Shown piece after piece: positions 1-5,461 of a stretch of DNA of 8,912 nucleotides. A program made the position numbers and the translations under genes. The notes under the pieces were generated by a model, which searched no databases, was not told where the DNA came from, and saw nothing but the letters and a program-made list of their open reading frames with translations. The DNA is from Sphingomonadaceae bacterium (GTDB lineage: Bacteria; Pseudomonadota; Alphaproteobacteria; Sphingomonadales; Sphingomonadaceae): positions 1 to 8,912 of the forward strand of contig JAGREF010000030.1 in NCBI GenBank assembly GCA_020446665.1, read 5' to 3'. Position 1 is the first letter of the stretch. Each line of letters opens with the position of its first letter.

Positions 1-3
1 CTA

Positions 4-936
4 TCAATTGCAGGTGACTTTCTTGAGATTGGCCTGATACGGACCTGCCAGCCGGCCCGAGGCCACCGCCGGATAGGTTTCGCCAAATTCTGCCAATGCG
101 ATGCAGGCGCGGCTGCTGTCATTTACTGCGATCATTGCTTCGGCCAGAAAGAGCAAGCTGTCGGGCGCGCGCGCGCCATTCTTGTCCGTCTGGTAATTGC
201 GCAGGAACCATGGCGCCGCCTCACGCGGCTTGCCATCATCCATATAGGCGCGGCCGAGCAGATTGCGGCCATAGGTTGCGCGCCAGTGATCGGGATATTT
301 GTCCACGAACAGCCGCAATTGCTGCTGCGCTTCGGGATAGAAGCCCGCATTCCACAGGCGGTAGCCATAGGAATATTCGTCATCTGCCGGATCATCTGTC
401 TGCGGCTTGGCGATCTGCTGCACCGCTGTCAGTCGCTCTGCCGTAGGCTGTGCCGGGGTAGGCGCTGGTGTAGCCACCGGGGTCGTTGCCGCAGTAGTTG
501 TGACAGGCGATGATGTACCGATCAGCGGCGTCGGCGCAGGCGTTGCACTCACACTGCCGCTGTCCAGACGAGCATTGATCTTTGCGATGGCATTGGTGTT
601 CTGTTCGACCTGCGCCGTCAGCCCTTGCAACTGTGCCTCGATCGCATCCAGCCGAGCCAGGATATCGGTTACCGCCGTGGTCGAAGGCACGGTGGTCGAG
701 GCAGTGGTGCCAGAACCGCTGATCTGCGGCTCGAAGAAACGCCCATCCCCGCCAGGGAAGACCTTGCGCTGCAAGGCGCGGACCTCGGATTCAAGCTTGC
801 GGATGCGCGCATCGGAGGCATCCTGCGCGGCCGCCGGCACGGATGTCCCCGCAACGGCAAGCAGCGCCAGGCCGCCCAACACGGCACGTCCTGCGCGGGT
901 TACAGCGCCCCGCTCGATCATGCTGCGGCTGGTCAT
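4..936 (-). CDS. cpoB: CpoB/YbgF-like periplasmic TPR protein (Tol-Pal associated)
   Basis: Probable periplasmic protein of the CpoB/YbgF type, which in other Proteobacteria works with Tol-Pal to link outer-membrane constriction to peptidoglycan synthesis. From the ATG at 936 the product has 310 residues. It has a signal peptide (Arg-rich start, hydrophobic core about 19-32, cleavage near AAAQ at 35-38) and a short heptad-rich segment at 43-60. A second coiled-coil-like stretch lies at 91-124, followed by an Ala/Thr/Pro-rich linker (about 128-170) and TPR-like helices at 186-290 (YSYGYRLWNAGFYPEA, then FVDKYPDHWRA). This order matches CpoB. The open frame extends upstream to a GTG at 984, but that would bury the signal peptide about 20 residues in. 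The ATG at 936 has AGGAG 11 bases upstream and AGGA 2 bases upstream; the ATG at 921 has no obvious site. The Tol-Pal assignment rests on architecture, since no tol or pal gene is visible here. Confidence 0.8.
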   Translation of the reverse strand: MTSRSMIERGAVTRAGRAVLGGLALLAVAGTSVPAAAQDASDARIRKLESEVRALQRKVFPGGDGRFFEPQISGSGTTASTTVPSTTAVTDILARLDAIEAQLQGLTAQVEQNTNAIAKINARLDSGSVSATPAPTPLIGTSSPVTTTAATTPVATPAPTPAQPTAERLTAVQQIAKPQTDDPADDEYSYGYRLWNAGFYPEAQQQLRLFVDKYPDHWRATYGRNLLGRAYMDDGKPREAAPWFLRNYQTDKNGARAPDSLLFLAEAMIAVNDSSRACIALAEFGETYPAVASGRLAGPYQANLKKVTCN

Positions 937-952
937 GGTCCTGCTTGCTCCT

Positions 953-980
953 ATCATATTTCCGGTTCCGATCATGCCAA
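953..980 (-). promoter_or_regulatory. Candidate sigma-70 type promoter for the cpoB-like gene
   Basis: On the minus strand TTGGCA (980-975) is followed after 16 bases by TATGAT (958-953), a close match to the -35/-10 consensus. Transcription would begin near 946, about ten bases before the ATG at 936. It would exclude the alternative upstream starts at 984 and 975. An AGGAG at 952-948 would fall at or before the transcript's 5' end, so a transcript from this promoter would rely on the AGGA at 942-939 or on near-leaderless initiation. Read-through from rodZ remains possible. Confidence 0.5.
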
Positions 981-1061
981 GCACGGGCAGAACCCGCGAT
1001 GAACATGGTTAATAGTGCCGCATGCCCTGCCCCCTTGTCGAGGCGGTGAAGCCCCTAGCGC

Positions 1062-1886
1062 TTAGTTTTCCGCAGTTTCACCTGAATCGGCAGGCGCACT
1101 GCCACGCGCCAGCAGGGCTGCGGCGGAAACCGGAACATCGCTGACCACGATGGCTTCTTCGCTTAGCTTGGGCACAGGCTTGCCGCCAATCGTGATATCA
1201 AAGGCATAGGGGCGGCCTGTTTCCACCACCGGACCTTCTGCATCAGCGGGGACAGTGTAGCTTTCACCCTTCATCATCTGGCGGCCCATCAGCATCTTGC
1301 CGCTGGCATCATAGAAGCCGATCCATGATCCGTCCTCCAGCGCGGTGAACACCACCGCGCCCTTGGGATCTACCACTTGCTCGGCCTTTTTCGGGGCCTT
1401 TACGGCAGCTTTTCCGGTGGTTTCGCTGGCTTCATCATCGGGCAGGAGCGAAGCAGGGCCAGAGCCCGGAGCGATCATCGTGCGATAGAAGGCAAAGACA
1501 CCGGCAATCAGCAGCAGTGCTGCCAAGGCGCTGAACCATGCAAGCCCGCGCGACGGCACCCTGGCCGGATCGCCGGGCTCGAAAGTTTCAGTAGCCACAG
1601 TCTGGCGTAGGCCGGATTCGCCCAGTTCCTCGCGCACTTTGGCCGCGATGACTTTCTCGTCCAGCTTCACCGATTTCGCGTAAGTGCGCGCAAAACCAAC
1701 CGCATATGTGCGGCCCGGCAAGGCAGCATAATCGCCAGCTTCCAATACTTTCAGATGCCGCTGGGGAATGCGGGTTTCCGACGCGACTTGCTCAAGGCTC
1801 AGCCCAGCTTCCTCGCGCGCGCGGCGAAGCTGATCTCCAGCACTTTCCAATGGCAGCTGCGCTGCCTCTTCCTGATCGTCGTCCAT
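1062..1886 (-). CDS. rodZ: RodZ-like membrane protein: cytoplasmic HTH domain plus C-terminal periplasmic domain
   Basis: RodZ-family protein, a one-pass inner-membrane protein that in model bacteria binds MreB through a cytoplasmic helix-turn-helix domain and supports the rod-shape elongation machinery. From the ATG at 1886 it has 274 residues. An HTH_25-type domain spans about 14-72 (GDQLRRAREEAGLSLEQVA, then IPQRHLKVLEAGDYAALPG and the YAVGFARTYAK helix, a strong RodZ signature). A hydrophobic membrane helix lies at about 114-133, then an acidic/Ala-Lys linker (150-172) and a beta-rich C-terminal domain (about 176-254) resembling DUF4115. The frame stays open to 1985, but the promoter-like sequence at 1929-1955 lies inside that extension and the extra 33 residues resemble no RodZ start, so 1886 is preferred. 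The upstream gene is ptsP, 112 bases away; the cpoB-like gene follows. MreB binding is inferred from the family. Confidence 0.85.
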   Translation of the reverse strand: MDDDQEEAAQLPLESAGDQLRRAREEAGLSLEQVASETRIPQRHLKVLEAGDYAALPGRTYAVGFARTYAKSVKLDEKVIAAKVREELGESGLRQTVATETFEPGDPARVPSRGLAWFSALAALLLIAGVFAFYRTMIAPGSGPASLLPDDEASETTGKAAVKAPKKAEQVVDPKGAVVFTALEDGSWIGFYDASGKMLMGRQMMKGESYTVPADAEGPVVETGRPYAFDITIGGKPVPKLSEEAIVVSDVPVSAAALLARGSAPADSGETAEN

Positions 1887-1897
1887 GAATCCAACCC

Positions 1898-1977
1898 GCT
1901 GCGACCCGAAATCGGGAATTTTGCGTAAACAATAGGTTGCATGCCCCCATGTCAAGGCAACATGCGGCTGCGACCCG
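1898..1977. repeat. Two 11-bp direct repeats flanking the rodZ promoter
   Basis: GCTGCGACCCG occurs at 1898-1908 and again at 1967-1977, exactly 69 bases apart. One copy lies in the presumed 5' leader of the rodZ-like gene and the other upstream of its -35 box. Whether this is a paired regulator site or chance in GC-rich DNA cannot be told from one sequence. Confidence 0.3.
1929..1955 (-). promoter_or_regulatory. Candidate promoter for the rodZ-like gene
   Basis: On the minus strand a perfect TTGACA (1955-1950) is followed after 15 bases by TATTGT (1934-1929), which has four of six -10 consensus bases. Transcription would start near 1922, about 36 bases before the ATG at 1886. It lies in the 112-base gap after the ptsP stop. 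The spacer is shorter than the usual 16-18 bases, which lowers confidence. Confidence 0.5.
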
Positions 1978-1998
1978 GAAAACACGACAAATCGTGCT

Positions 1999-4266
1999 TC
2001 AGTCGGTCTCTATCCCTCTCTCTGTCGCCCAATGACGCAGAGCGGCACGGATATCGGGCGGCGGGTTGGATAGCCATCCTGACATGGCCCGCCGTAATTC
2101 CGGCAAATCAACCTTGCGCACCATTTCCTTGATTGATCCCACCGCGACCGGAGTGATCGAAAGCCGTTCAATCCCCAGCCCCAGCAAAGCCAGCGCTTCC
2201 AGCCGCCTGCCGCCCATTTCCCCGCATACGGCCAGCCGCACATTATGCCCGGCATTGGCCCGCACCACCCGGCTCAGAAAGCGCAGGATCGACAGGCTCA
2301 GCCAGTCATAGCGTTCGGCCAATTTGGGGTTTGCCCGGTCAGCGGCGAACAGGAATTGCGTCAGATCATTGGTGCCGATCGAAATGAAGGACAGTTTCGG
2401 CAACAAGATATCGAGCACTTCGGCCAAAGCGGGCACTTCCAGCATGGCGCCAAATTCGATCGCCTCAGGCAGCGGCTTTTTCTGCTGCTTGAGAAATTTG
2501 AGCTGTTCCTCGAACACGGCCTTGGCTGCATCGAATTCCCACGGTTCGGAAACCAGCGGGAACATCACATAGAGCCGCCGCCCCCCGGCCGCCTCCAGCA
2601 AGGCACGGGCCTGCGCCTTCAGCAAGCCTTCGCGTTCCAGCGCCAGACGCAGGCCGCGCCAGCCCATGGCCGGGTTTTCATCATCTTCCATCGAATCGCT
2701 GGTGAGATAGGGCAGCGCCTTGTCGCCCCCGATATCGACCGTGCGGAAGACCACAGGCTTCTCCCCCGCCGCATCCAGCACATCACGATAGAGGCGCAGC
2801 TGCTTTTCACGCGCAGGCAGTGTGGCGGAAACGAGGAACTGGAATTCCGTGCGGAACAGGCCGACGCCATCTGCGCCGACCACGCTGAGGGTCGACATGT
2901 CATCACGCAGCCCCGCATTCATCATCACATGAATGCGCGTGCCATCGCGTGTAAACGGCTCCACATCGCGGAATTCGGCATAGGCCGCCTGTTTTTCCCG
3001 GTTTTTGGCAAAGCGCGCTTCGAAGGCTTCGATCATGGGCTGCGCCGGGCGGAAAGTGACTTCCCCCTTTTCCGCATCCACCAGCAGATGATCGCCTTCG
3101 CGCACCATGCCGCGCAGGCCGCGCAGCCGGCCGATCACCGGGATTCCCATGGCCCGCGCCACAATCACCACATGGGCCGTGAGCGAGCCTTCTTCCAGCA
3201 CCACGCCCTTCAGGCGGCGCTTGTCATATTCCAGCAATTCCGCCGGGCCGAGATTGCGCGCGATCAGGATCGTATCGCCCTGCAGCCCCTGCGTCGCAGC
3301 GGTGCCCAGCTGGCCGGAGACAATGCGGATCAGGCGGTTGGAGAGATCCTCCAGATCGTGCATCCGGTCAGCCAGCAGGGGATCGTCAATCTCGCGCATG
3401 CGCATGCGGGTGCGTTGCTGGACCCGTTCGATCGCGGCCTCTGCGGTCAGGCCGGAATCAATCGCTTCATTGATGCGCCTGCTCCAGCCTTCATCATAAG
3501 CGAACATCTTGTAGGTCTGGAGCACTTCCTCATGCTCCCCGCCCACGCCGAATTCCGACTGGTTGGTGAGATTGTCGATCTGGTCGCGCATCTTGGCAAA
3601 GGCGCGATAGACGCGCTGGCGCTCTGCCTCGATATCCTCTGCCATCACCTGTTCAATGGTGATGCGCGGCTGGTGGAACACGGCGGTGCCGCTGGCCAGC
3701 CCCTTCACCAGCGTCAGGCCGGTCGCCACCGATGGCCCGGTCTGCGCGTCGCTGAGCGCAACCTCTTCCTCGTCGATCAGTTCGGCATGGGCGATCATTT
3801 CGCTCAGCACCATGGCGGTGGTCTGCAGCGCTTCGATCTCGATATCTTCATACCGCCGCGGCTCGACATGCTGCACGCACAAAACGCCCACCGCGCGCTC
3901 GCGATAGACAATCGGCACACCGGCAAAGCTGTGGAACTTTTCTTCCCCCGTTTCCGGGCGATAGGCAAAGTCAGGATGCGAAGCCGCCTCTGCCAGGTTC
4001 AGCGTTTCGATATTATCCGCAATCGTCCCGGTCAGACCTTCGCCAATGGCCAGACGGGTGACGTGGACAGCCTCCTTGTTGAGGCCGCGTGTCGCATAAA
4101 GCTCCAGCATCCCTTCGCGCAGGAGGTAGATCGAGCAGACCTCGCTATCGAGACCCTCCCCGATAATATCGACCACAGCATCCAGCTTGCCCTGGGCATG
4201 CTGGCGCGAAGCCATGATCTCATGCAGGCTGGTAAGGATTTGGCGTGCGGCAGCGGCGGCAGTCAT
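1999..4266 (-). CDS. ptsP: PTS-Ntr enzyme I: phosphoenolpyruvate-protein phosphotransferase with GAF domain
   Basis: Enzyme I of the nitrogen-type phosphotransferase system. It takes phosphate from phosphoenolpyruvate and passes it to NPr (PtsO), then EIIA-Ntr, a regulatory rather than sugar-uptake relay in the cytoplasm. The 755-residue product begins with a GAF domain (about 20-165), the feature that separates PtsP from sugar-type enzyme I. The PEP-utiliser N-domain follows (about 185-310), then the phosphohistidine loop GSLTAHVVIVARAMGIPVI with His365. The C-terminal TIM barrel shows the expected active-site motifs: FRTVDIGGDK (507-516), GLFRTEFQFL (469-478), VMFPLVS (567-573), SIGTNDLTQF (629-638) and CGEMGG with Cys681. 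Length and motifs are complete. The ATG at 4266 follows AGGCGG at a normal distance. In several alphaproteobacteria glutamine binding to the GAF domain inhibits autophosphorylation; that may hold here but is inference. No NPr or EIIA-Ntr gene is in the window. The upstream gene is ydcH, 76 bases away. Confidence 0.96.
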   Translation of the reverse strand: MTAAAAARQILTSLHEIMASRQHAQGKLDAVVDIIGEGLDSEVCSIYLLREGMLELYATRGLNKEAVHVTRLAIGEGLTGTIADNIETLNLAEAASHPDFAYRPETGEEKFHSFAGVPIVYRERAVGVLCVQHVEPRRYEDIEIEALQTTAMVLSEMIAHAELIDEEEVALSDAQTGPSVATGLTLVKGLASGTAVFHQPRITIEQVMAEDIEAERQRVYRAFAKMRDQIDNLTNQSEFGVGGEHEEVLQTYKMFAYDEGWSRRINEAIDSGLTAEAAIERVQQRTRMRMREIDDPLLADRMHDLEDLSNRLIRIVSGQLGTAATQGLQGDTILIARNLGPAELLEYDKRRLKGVVLEEGSLTAHVVIVARAMGIPVIGRLRGLRGMVREGDHLLVDAEKGEVTFRPAQPMIEAFEARFAKNREKQAAYAEFRDVEPFTRDGTRIHVMMNAGLRDDMSTLSVVGADGVGLFRTEFQFLVSATLPAREKQLRLYRDVLDAAGEKPVVFRTVDIGGDKALPYLTSDSMEDDENPAMGWRGLRLALEREGLLKAQARALLEAAGGRRLYVMFPLVSEPWEFDAAKAVFEEQLKFLKQQKKPLPEAIEFGAMLEVPALAEVLDILLPKLSFISIGTNDLTQFLFAADRANPKLAERYDWLSLSILRFLSRVVRANAGHNVRLAVCGEMGGRRLEALALLGLGIERLSITPVAVGSIKEMVRKVDLPELRRAMSGWLSNPPPDIRAALRHWATERGIETD

Positions 4267-4306
4267 GGCTACCGCCTATAGCATAGCTGAGAGGCAGGGG
4301 AATGCC

Positions 4307-4330
4307 GCAGCTGCCCCTATGGACAGCTGC
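4307..4330 (-). other. Inverted repeat between ydcH and ptsP
   Basis: GCAGCTG (4307-4313) and CAGCTGC (4324-4330) form a perfect 7-bp stem with a 10-base loop in the 76-base gap between the ydcH stop and the ptsP start. No T-run follows on the minus strand, so it is not a classical intrinsic terminator. It could be an mRNA processing or stability element in a ydcH-ptsP transcript, or a protein-binding palindrome. Confidence 0.4.
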
Positions 4331-4342
4331 GCAACGTCCCGA

Positions 4343-4498
4343 TCAGGAGTGTTCAAGTTCCTCCTTGATCCTCAGCTTGCGGCGCTTGAGTTCCTGGATC
4401 GTTGCCGTGTCGGGCGCGGGCCGGTTCATTTCCTCGCGAATCTGCGCTTCGATACCGGCATGTTTGGTTTGCAGGGCGCTGACATGGGACGATTCCAT
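4343..4498 (-). CDS. YdcH family (DUF465) small helical protein, copy 1
   Basis: Small DUF465/YdcH protein of 51 residues starting MESSHVSALQTKHAGIEAQI. The family consists of short helical-hairpin, coiled-coil-like proteins of unknown biochemical function, widespread in alphaproteobacteria. Typical features are the His-containing first helix (ALQTKHAGIEAQIREE), a turn with PAPD, and the basic second helix QELKRRKLRIKEEL. The ATG at 4498 is chosen because AAGGAG stands 6 bases upstream; the longer frame to 4525 would need a TTG start lying upstream of that site. The gene precedes ptsP on the same strand and is divergent from a second YdcH gene at 4677. Family is clear, function unknown. Confidence 0.88.
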   Translation of the reverse strand: MESSHVSALQTKHAGIEAQIREEMNRPAPDTATIQELKRRKLRIKEELEHS

Positions 4499-4504
4499 AG
4501 GGGT

Positions 4505-4510
4505 CTCCTT
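4505..4510 (-). promoter_or_regulatory. Ribosome binding site deciding the ydcH (copy 1) start
   Basis: On the minus strand AAGGAG lies six bases before the ATG at 4498. It is one of the strongest Shine-Dalgarno matches in the window and sets the start of this small gene. Confidence 0.8.
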
Positions 4511-4530
4511 CGCTTGGTTGGCCAAGGCGA

Positions 4531-4551
4531 CTCACCCGTTTCGCGGGCGAG
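4531..4551 (-). other. Hairpin in the predicted ydcH (copy 1) leader
   Basis: In minus-strand RNA the segment folds as an 8-bp stem (CUCGCCCG with CGGGUGAG, one G-U pair) closed by a five-base CGAAA loop. On the plus strand the equivalent position is a mismatch, so the perfect fold exists only in the ydcH-direction RNA. It lies about 20 bases upstream of the AAGGAG and near the predicted 5' end. It may stabilise the leader; no terminator T-run follows. Confidence 0.4.
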
Positions 4552-4564
4552 CCGCGCATTTCAC

Positions 4565-4593
4565 ATCAAAACACAACAAAACTATCTTGCGAA
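4565..4593 (-). promoter_or_regulatory. Candidate promoter for ydcH (copy 1), possibly also ptsP
   Basis: On the minus strand TTCGCA (4593-4588) and TTTGAT (4570-4565) are separated by 17 bases; each box matches four of six consensus positions. It lies in the AT-richest part of the divergent intergenic gap and would give a leader of about 60 bases carrying the hairpin at 4531-4551. I could not find a convincing plus-strand promoter for the divergent ydcH copy in the same gap. Confidence 0.35.
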
Positions 4594-4676
4594 CCCCTTA
4601 TAAGCCCCTAATCGATGGATTGAGTTTGACGACGCGACGAGGCGCAGGCTGATGTTGCCATTACTATGGAGCAGGC

Positions 4677-4874
4677 GTGACCGAACAGGAAATGCGCAAG
4701 CGGCTGGAAAGCCTGAAGATCGAGCATCGCGATCTCGATGCAGCGATTGACGCGCTGACCCTGGCCGGTTCAACCGACCAGTTGCAGATCGCGCGGCTGA
4801 AGAAGCGCAAGCTGCGCCTGCGCGATCAGATCAGCCTGATCGAAGACCAACTTTTGCCTGATATCATCGCCTGA
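4677..4874 (+). CDS. YdcH family (DUF465) small helical protein, copy 2
   Basis: Second DUF465/YdcH-like protein, 65 residues. It has two predicted helices (about 3-28 and 34-58) separated by a GST turn. The basic second helix, ARLKKRKLRLRDQI, closely matches the KRRKLRIKEEL of the neighbouring divergent copy. Start is a GTG at 4677, supported by GGAG at 4668-4671 five bases upstream. The sequence is very rich in charged residues and Leu, as expected of a coiled coil, with no signal peptide or membrane segment. It is divergent from the other YdcH gene (178 bases between the start codons) and lies 104 bases upstream of rcdA on the same strand. Molecular role is unknown; self-association or pairing with the other copy is inference. 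Confidence 0.85.
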   Translation: MTEQEMRKRLESLKIEHRDLDAAIDALTLAGSTDQLQIARLKKRKLRLRDQISLIEDQLLPDIIA

Positions 4875-4885
4875 GAGGCGGCAAA

Positions 4886-4924
4886 ATTGTCCCGCCATGG
4901 GACAGTCCCGATTTGGCGCGGGAT
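4886..4924. promoter_or_regulatory. Two adjoining inverted repeats between ydcH copy 2 and rcdA
   Basis: The first repeat pairs ATTGTCCC (4886-4893) with GGGACAGT (4899-4906): eight pairs, one G-T, around a 5-base centre, including a perfect TGTCCC/GGGACA core. The second pairs TCCCG (4906-4910) with CGGGA (4919-4923) and starts on the first one's last base. The first begins 12 bases after the ydcH stop, so as RNA it could end or protect the ydcH message, though only a weak T-run (ATTT) follows. As DNA the pair looks like an operator, because a possible -35 box (4913-4918) lies between the second pair of arms. Confidence 0.45.
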
Positions 4925-4941
4925 AAGGCCGGTGCTACGCT
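4913..4941 (+). promoter_or_regulatory. Weak candidate promoter for rcdA
   Basis: TTGGCG (4913-4918) is followed after 17 bases by TACGCT (4936-4941). The TTGGCGC/GCTA arrangement also loosely resembles the Caulobacter housekeeping promoter pattern, but only half of the -10 element agrees. The -35 box lies between the arms of an inverted repeat. It would give a leader of about 30 bases before the ATG at 4979. Confidence 0.25.
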
Positions 4942-4978
4942 GGAACAGGGCCGGTCTCCGGTCTAGCGATGGCCGCCT

Positions 4979-5461
4979 ATGGCCAGGGCTGTCGACATTA
5001 ACGAGCCGATTATCGAAGCGCTCTATTGCGAAGCACTCGTGCTCGCAGATGAAGTGCGCGCGGTGTTTGATCTGTCGCCTGCCCACGCAACTGGCGGCGA
5101 GGCGGAATTGCTGCGCATGGCGCTGTCCACCGAAGGGCTGAAAACCACCACGCGGATGATGCATATCCTCGCCTGGCTGCTCAATCACCGGGCCTATTAT
5201 TCCGGCGAATTAAGCGAGTTCCAGCTGCGCCGACATGGTCGCCTGCCGCCTGACCGGCCGGGAGATCGCAGCAATCTGGCCATGCTGGAACCTGCCACCT
5301 GCGAACTGATTGCAGAGACGGAAGCGCTCCATGCGCGGGTCGCGCGGCTGGATCAGGCCTGGCGTGATCGGTTCGAGATGCAGCCTGCCGCCGTGTTGCG
5401 CCTGCGCGAGCGGCTGCAGGAACGCTTCCACCGCAGCGTGGGTGAATCAGGCCGCATCTAA
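4979..5461 (+). CDS. rcdA: RcdA / DUF1465 family protein (ClpXP adaptor for CtrA degradation in Caulobacter)
   Basis: DUF1465-family protein of 160 residues; its characterised member is Caulobacter RcdA, a cytoplasmic adaptor that with CpdR and ClpXP brings CtrA to proteolysis at the cell pole. Recognisable features are the first helix IIEALYCEALVLADEVRAVFD (11-31, in two parts either side of residue 20), the most typical block TEGLKTTTRMMHILAWLLNH (51-70) continuing RAYYSGELS, and a third long helix from about 105 to 132. Together these fit the three-helix bundle. The C-terminal tail (about 133-160) is charged and may be flexible. The ATG at 4979 is the first start after an in-frame TAG at 4964; its Shine-Dalgarno match is poor. 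The upstream neighbour is a YdcH gene on the same strand. The last 15 bases overlap the end of the convergent glpK. No CtrA, CpdR or PopA gene is in view, so the CtrA role is transferred from the family. Confidence 0.87.
   Translation: MARAVDINEPIIEALYCEALVLADEVRAVFDLSPAHATGGEAELLRMALSTEGLKTTTRMMHILAWLLNHRAYYSGELSEFQLRRHGRLPPDRPGDRSNLAMLEPATCELIAETEALHARVARLDQAWRDRFEMQPAAVLRLRERLQERFHRSVGESGRI

Noticed and set aside
165..176. A (GC)6 alternating run within the cpoB-like gene.
   Set aside because: It encodes an ordinary Ala-Arg-Ala stretch and is short; no sign of a repeat tract that would vary in length.
407..1012. A 201-codon plus-strand frame opposite the cpoB-like gene.
   Set aside because: It is an antisense shadow of a gene with a clear signal peptide and TPR region; the apparent hydrophobic and Ser/Thr stretches come from the complementary codons.
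1048..1066. A possible terminator after rodZ built on AAGC/GCTT.
   Set aside because: Only a 4-bp stem forms and no T-run follows on the minus strand.
1905..1916. A CCCG-AAAT-CGGG palindrome ahead of rodZ.
   Set aside because: Four-base arms with a four-base loop are expected often by chance in GC-rich DNA.
2245..4281. A 678-codon open frame on the plus strand opposite ptsP.
   Set aside because: It mirrors ptsP, whose motifs are complete. Its translation is rich in His, Gln and Arg with no domain pattern, as expected of an antisense frame in GC-rich coding DNA.
4187..4652. Plus-strand frames over the ptsP start and ydcH (copy 1) that might be a small gene upstream of ydcH copy 2.
   Set aside because: They run antisense to ydcH and the ptsP start, lack a ribosome site and resemble no family; the minus-strand DUF465 reading explains the region.
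4998..5012. A TTAA-N7-ATTA sequence resembling a CtrA binding site.
   Set aside because: Only one half-site is correct, and it lies within rcdA coding sequence rather than a promoter.
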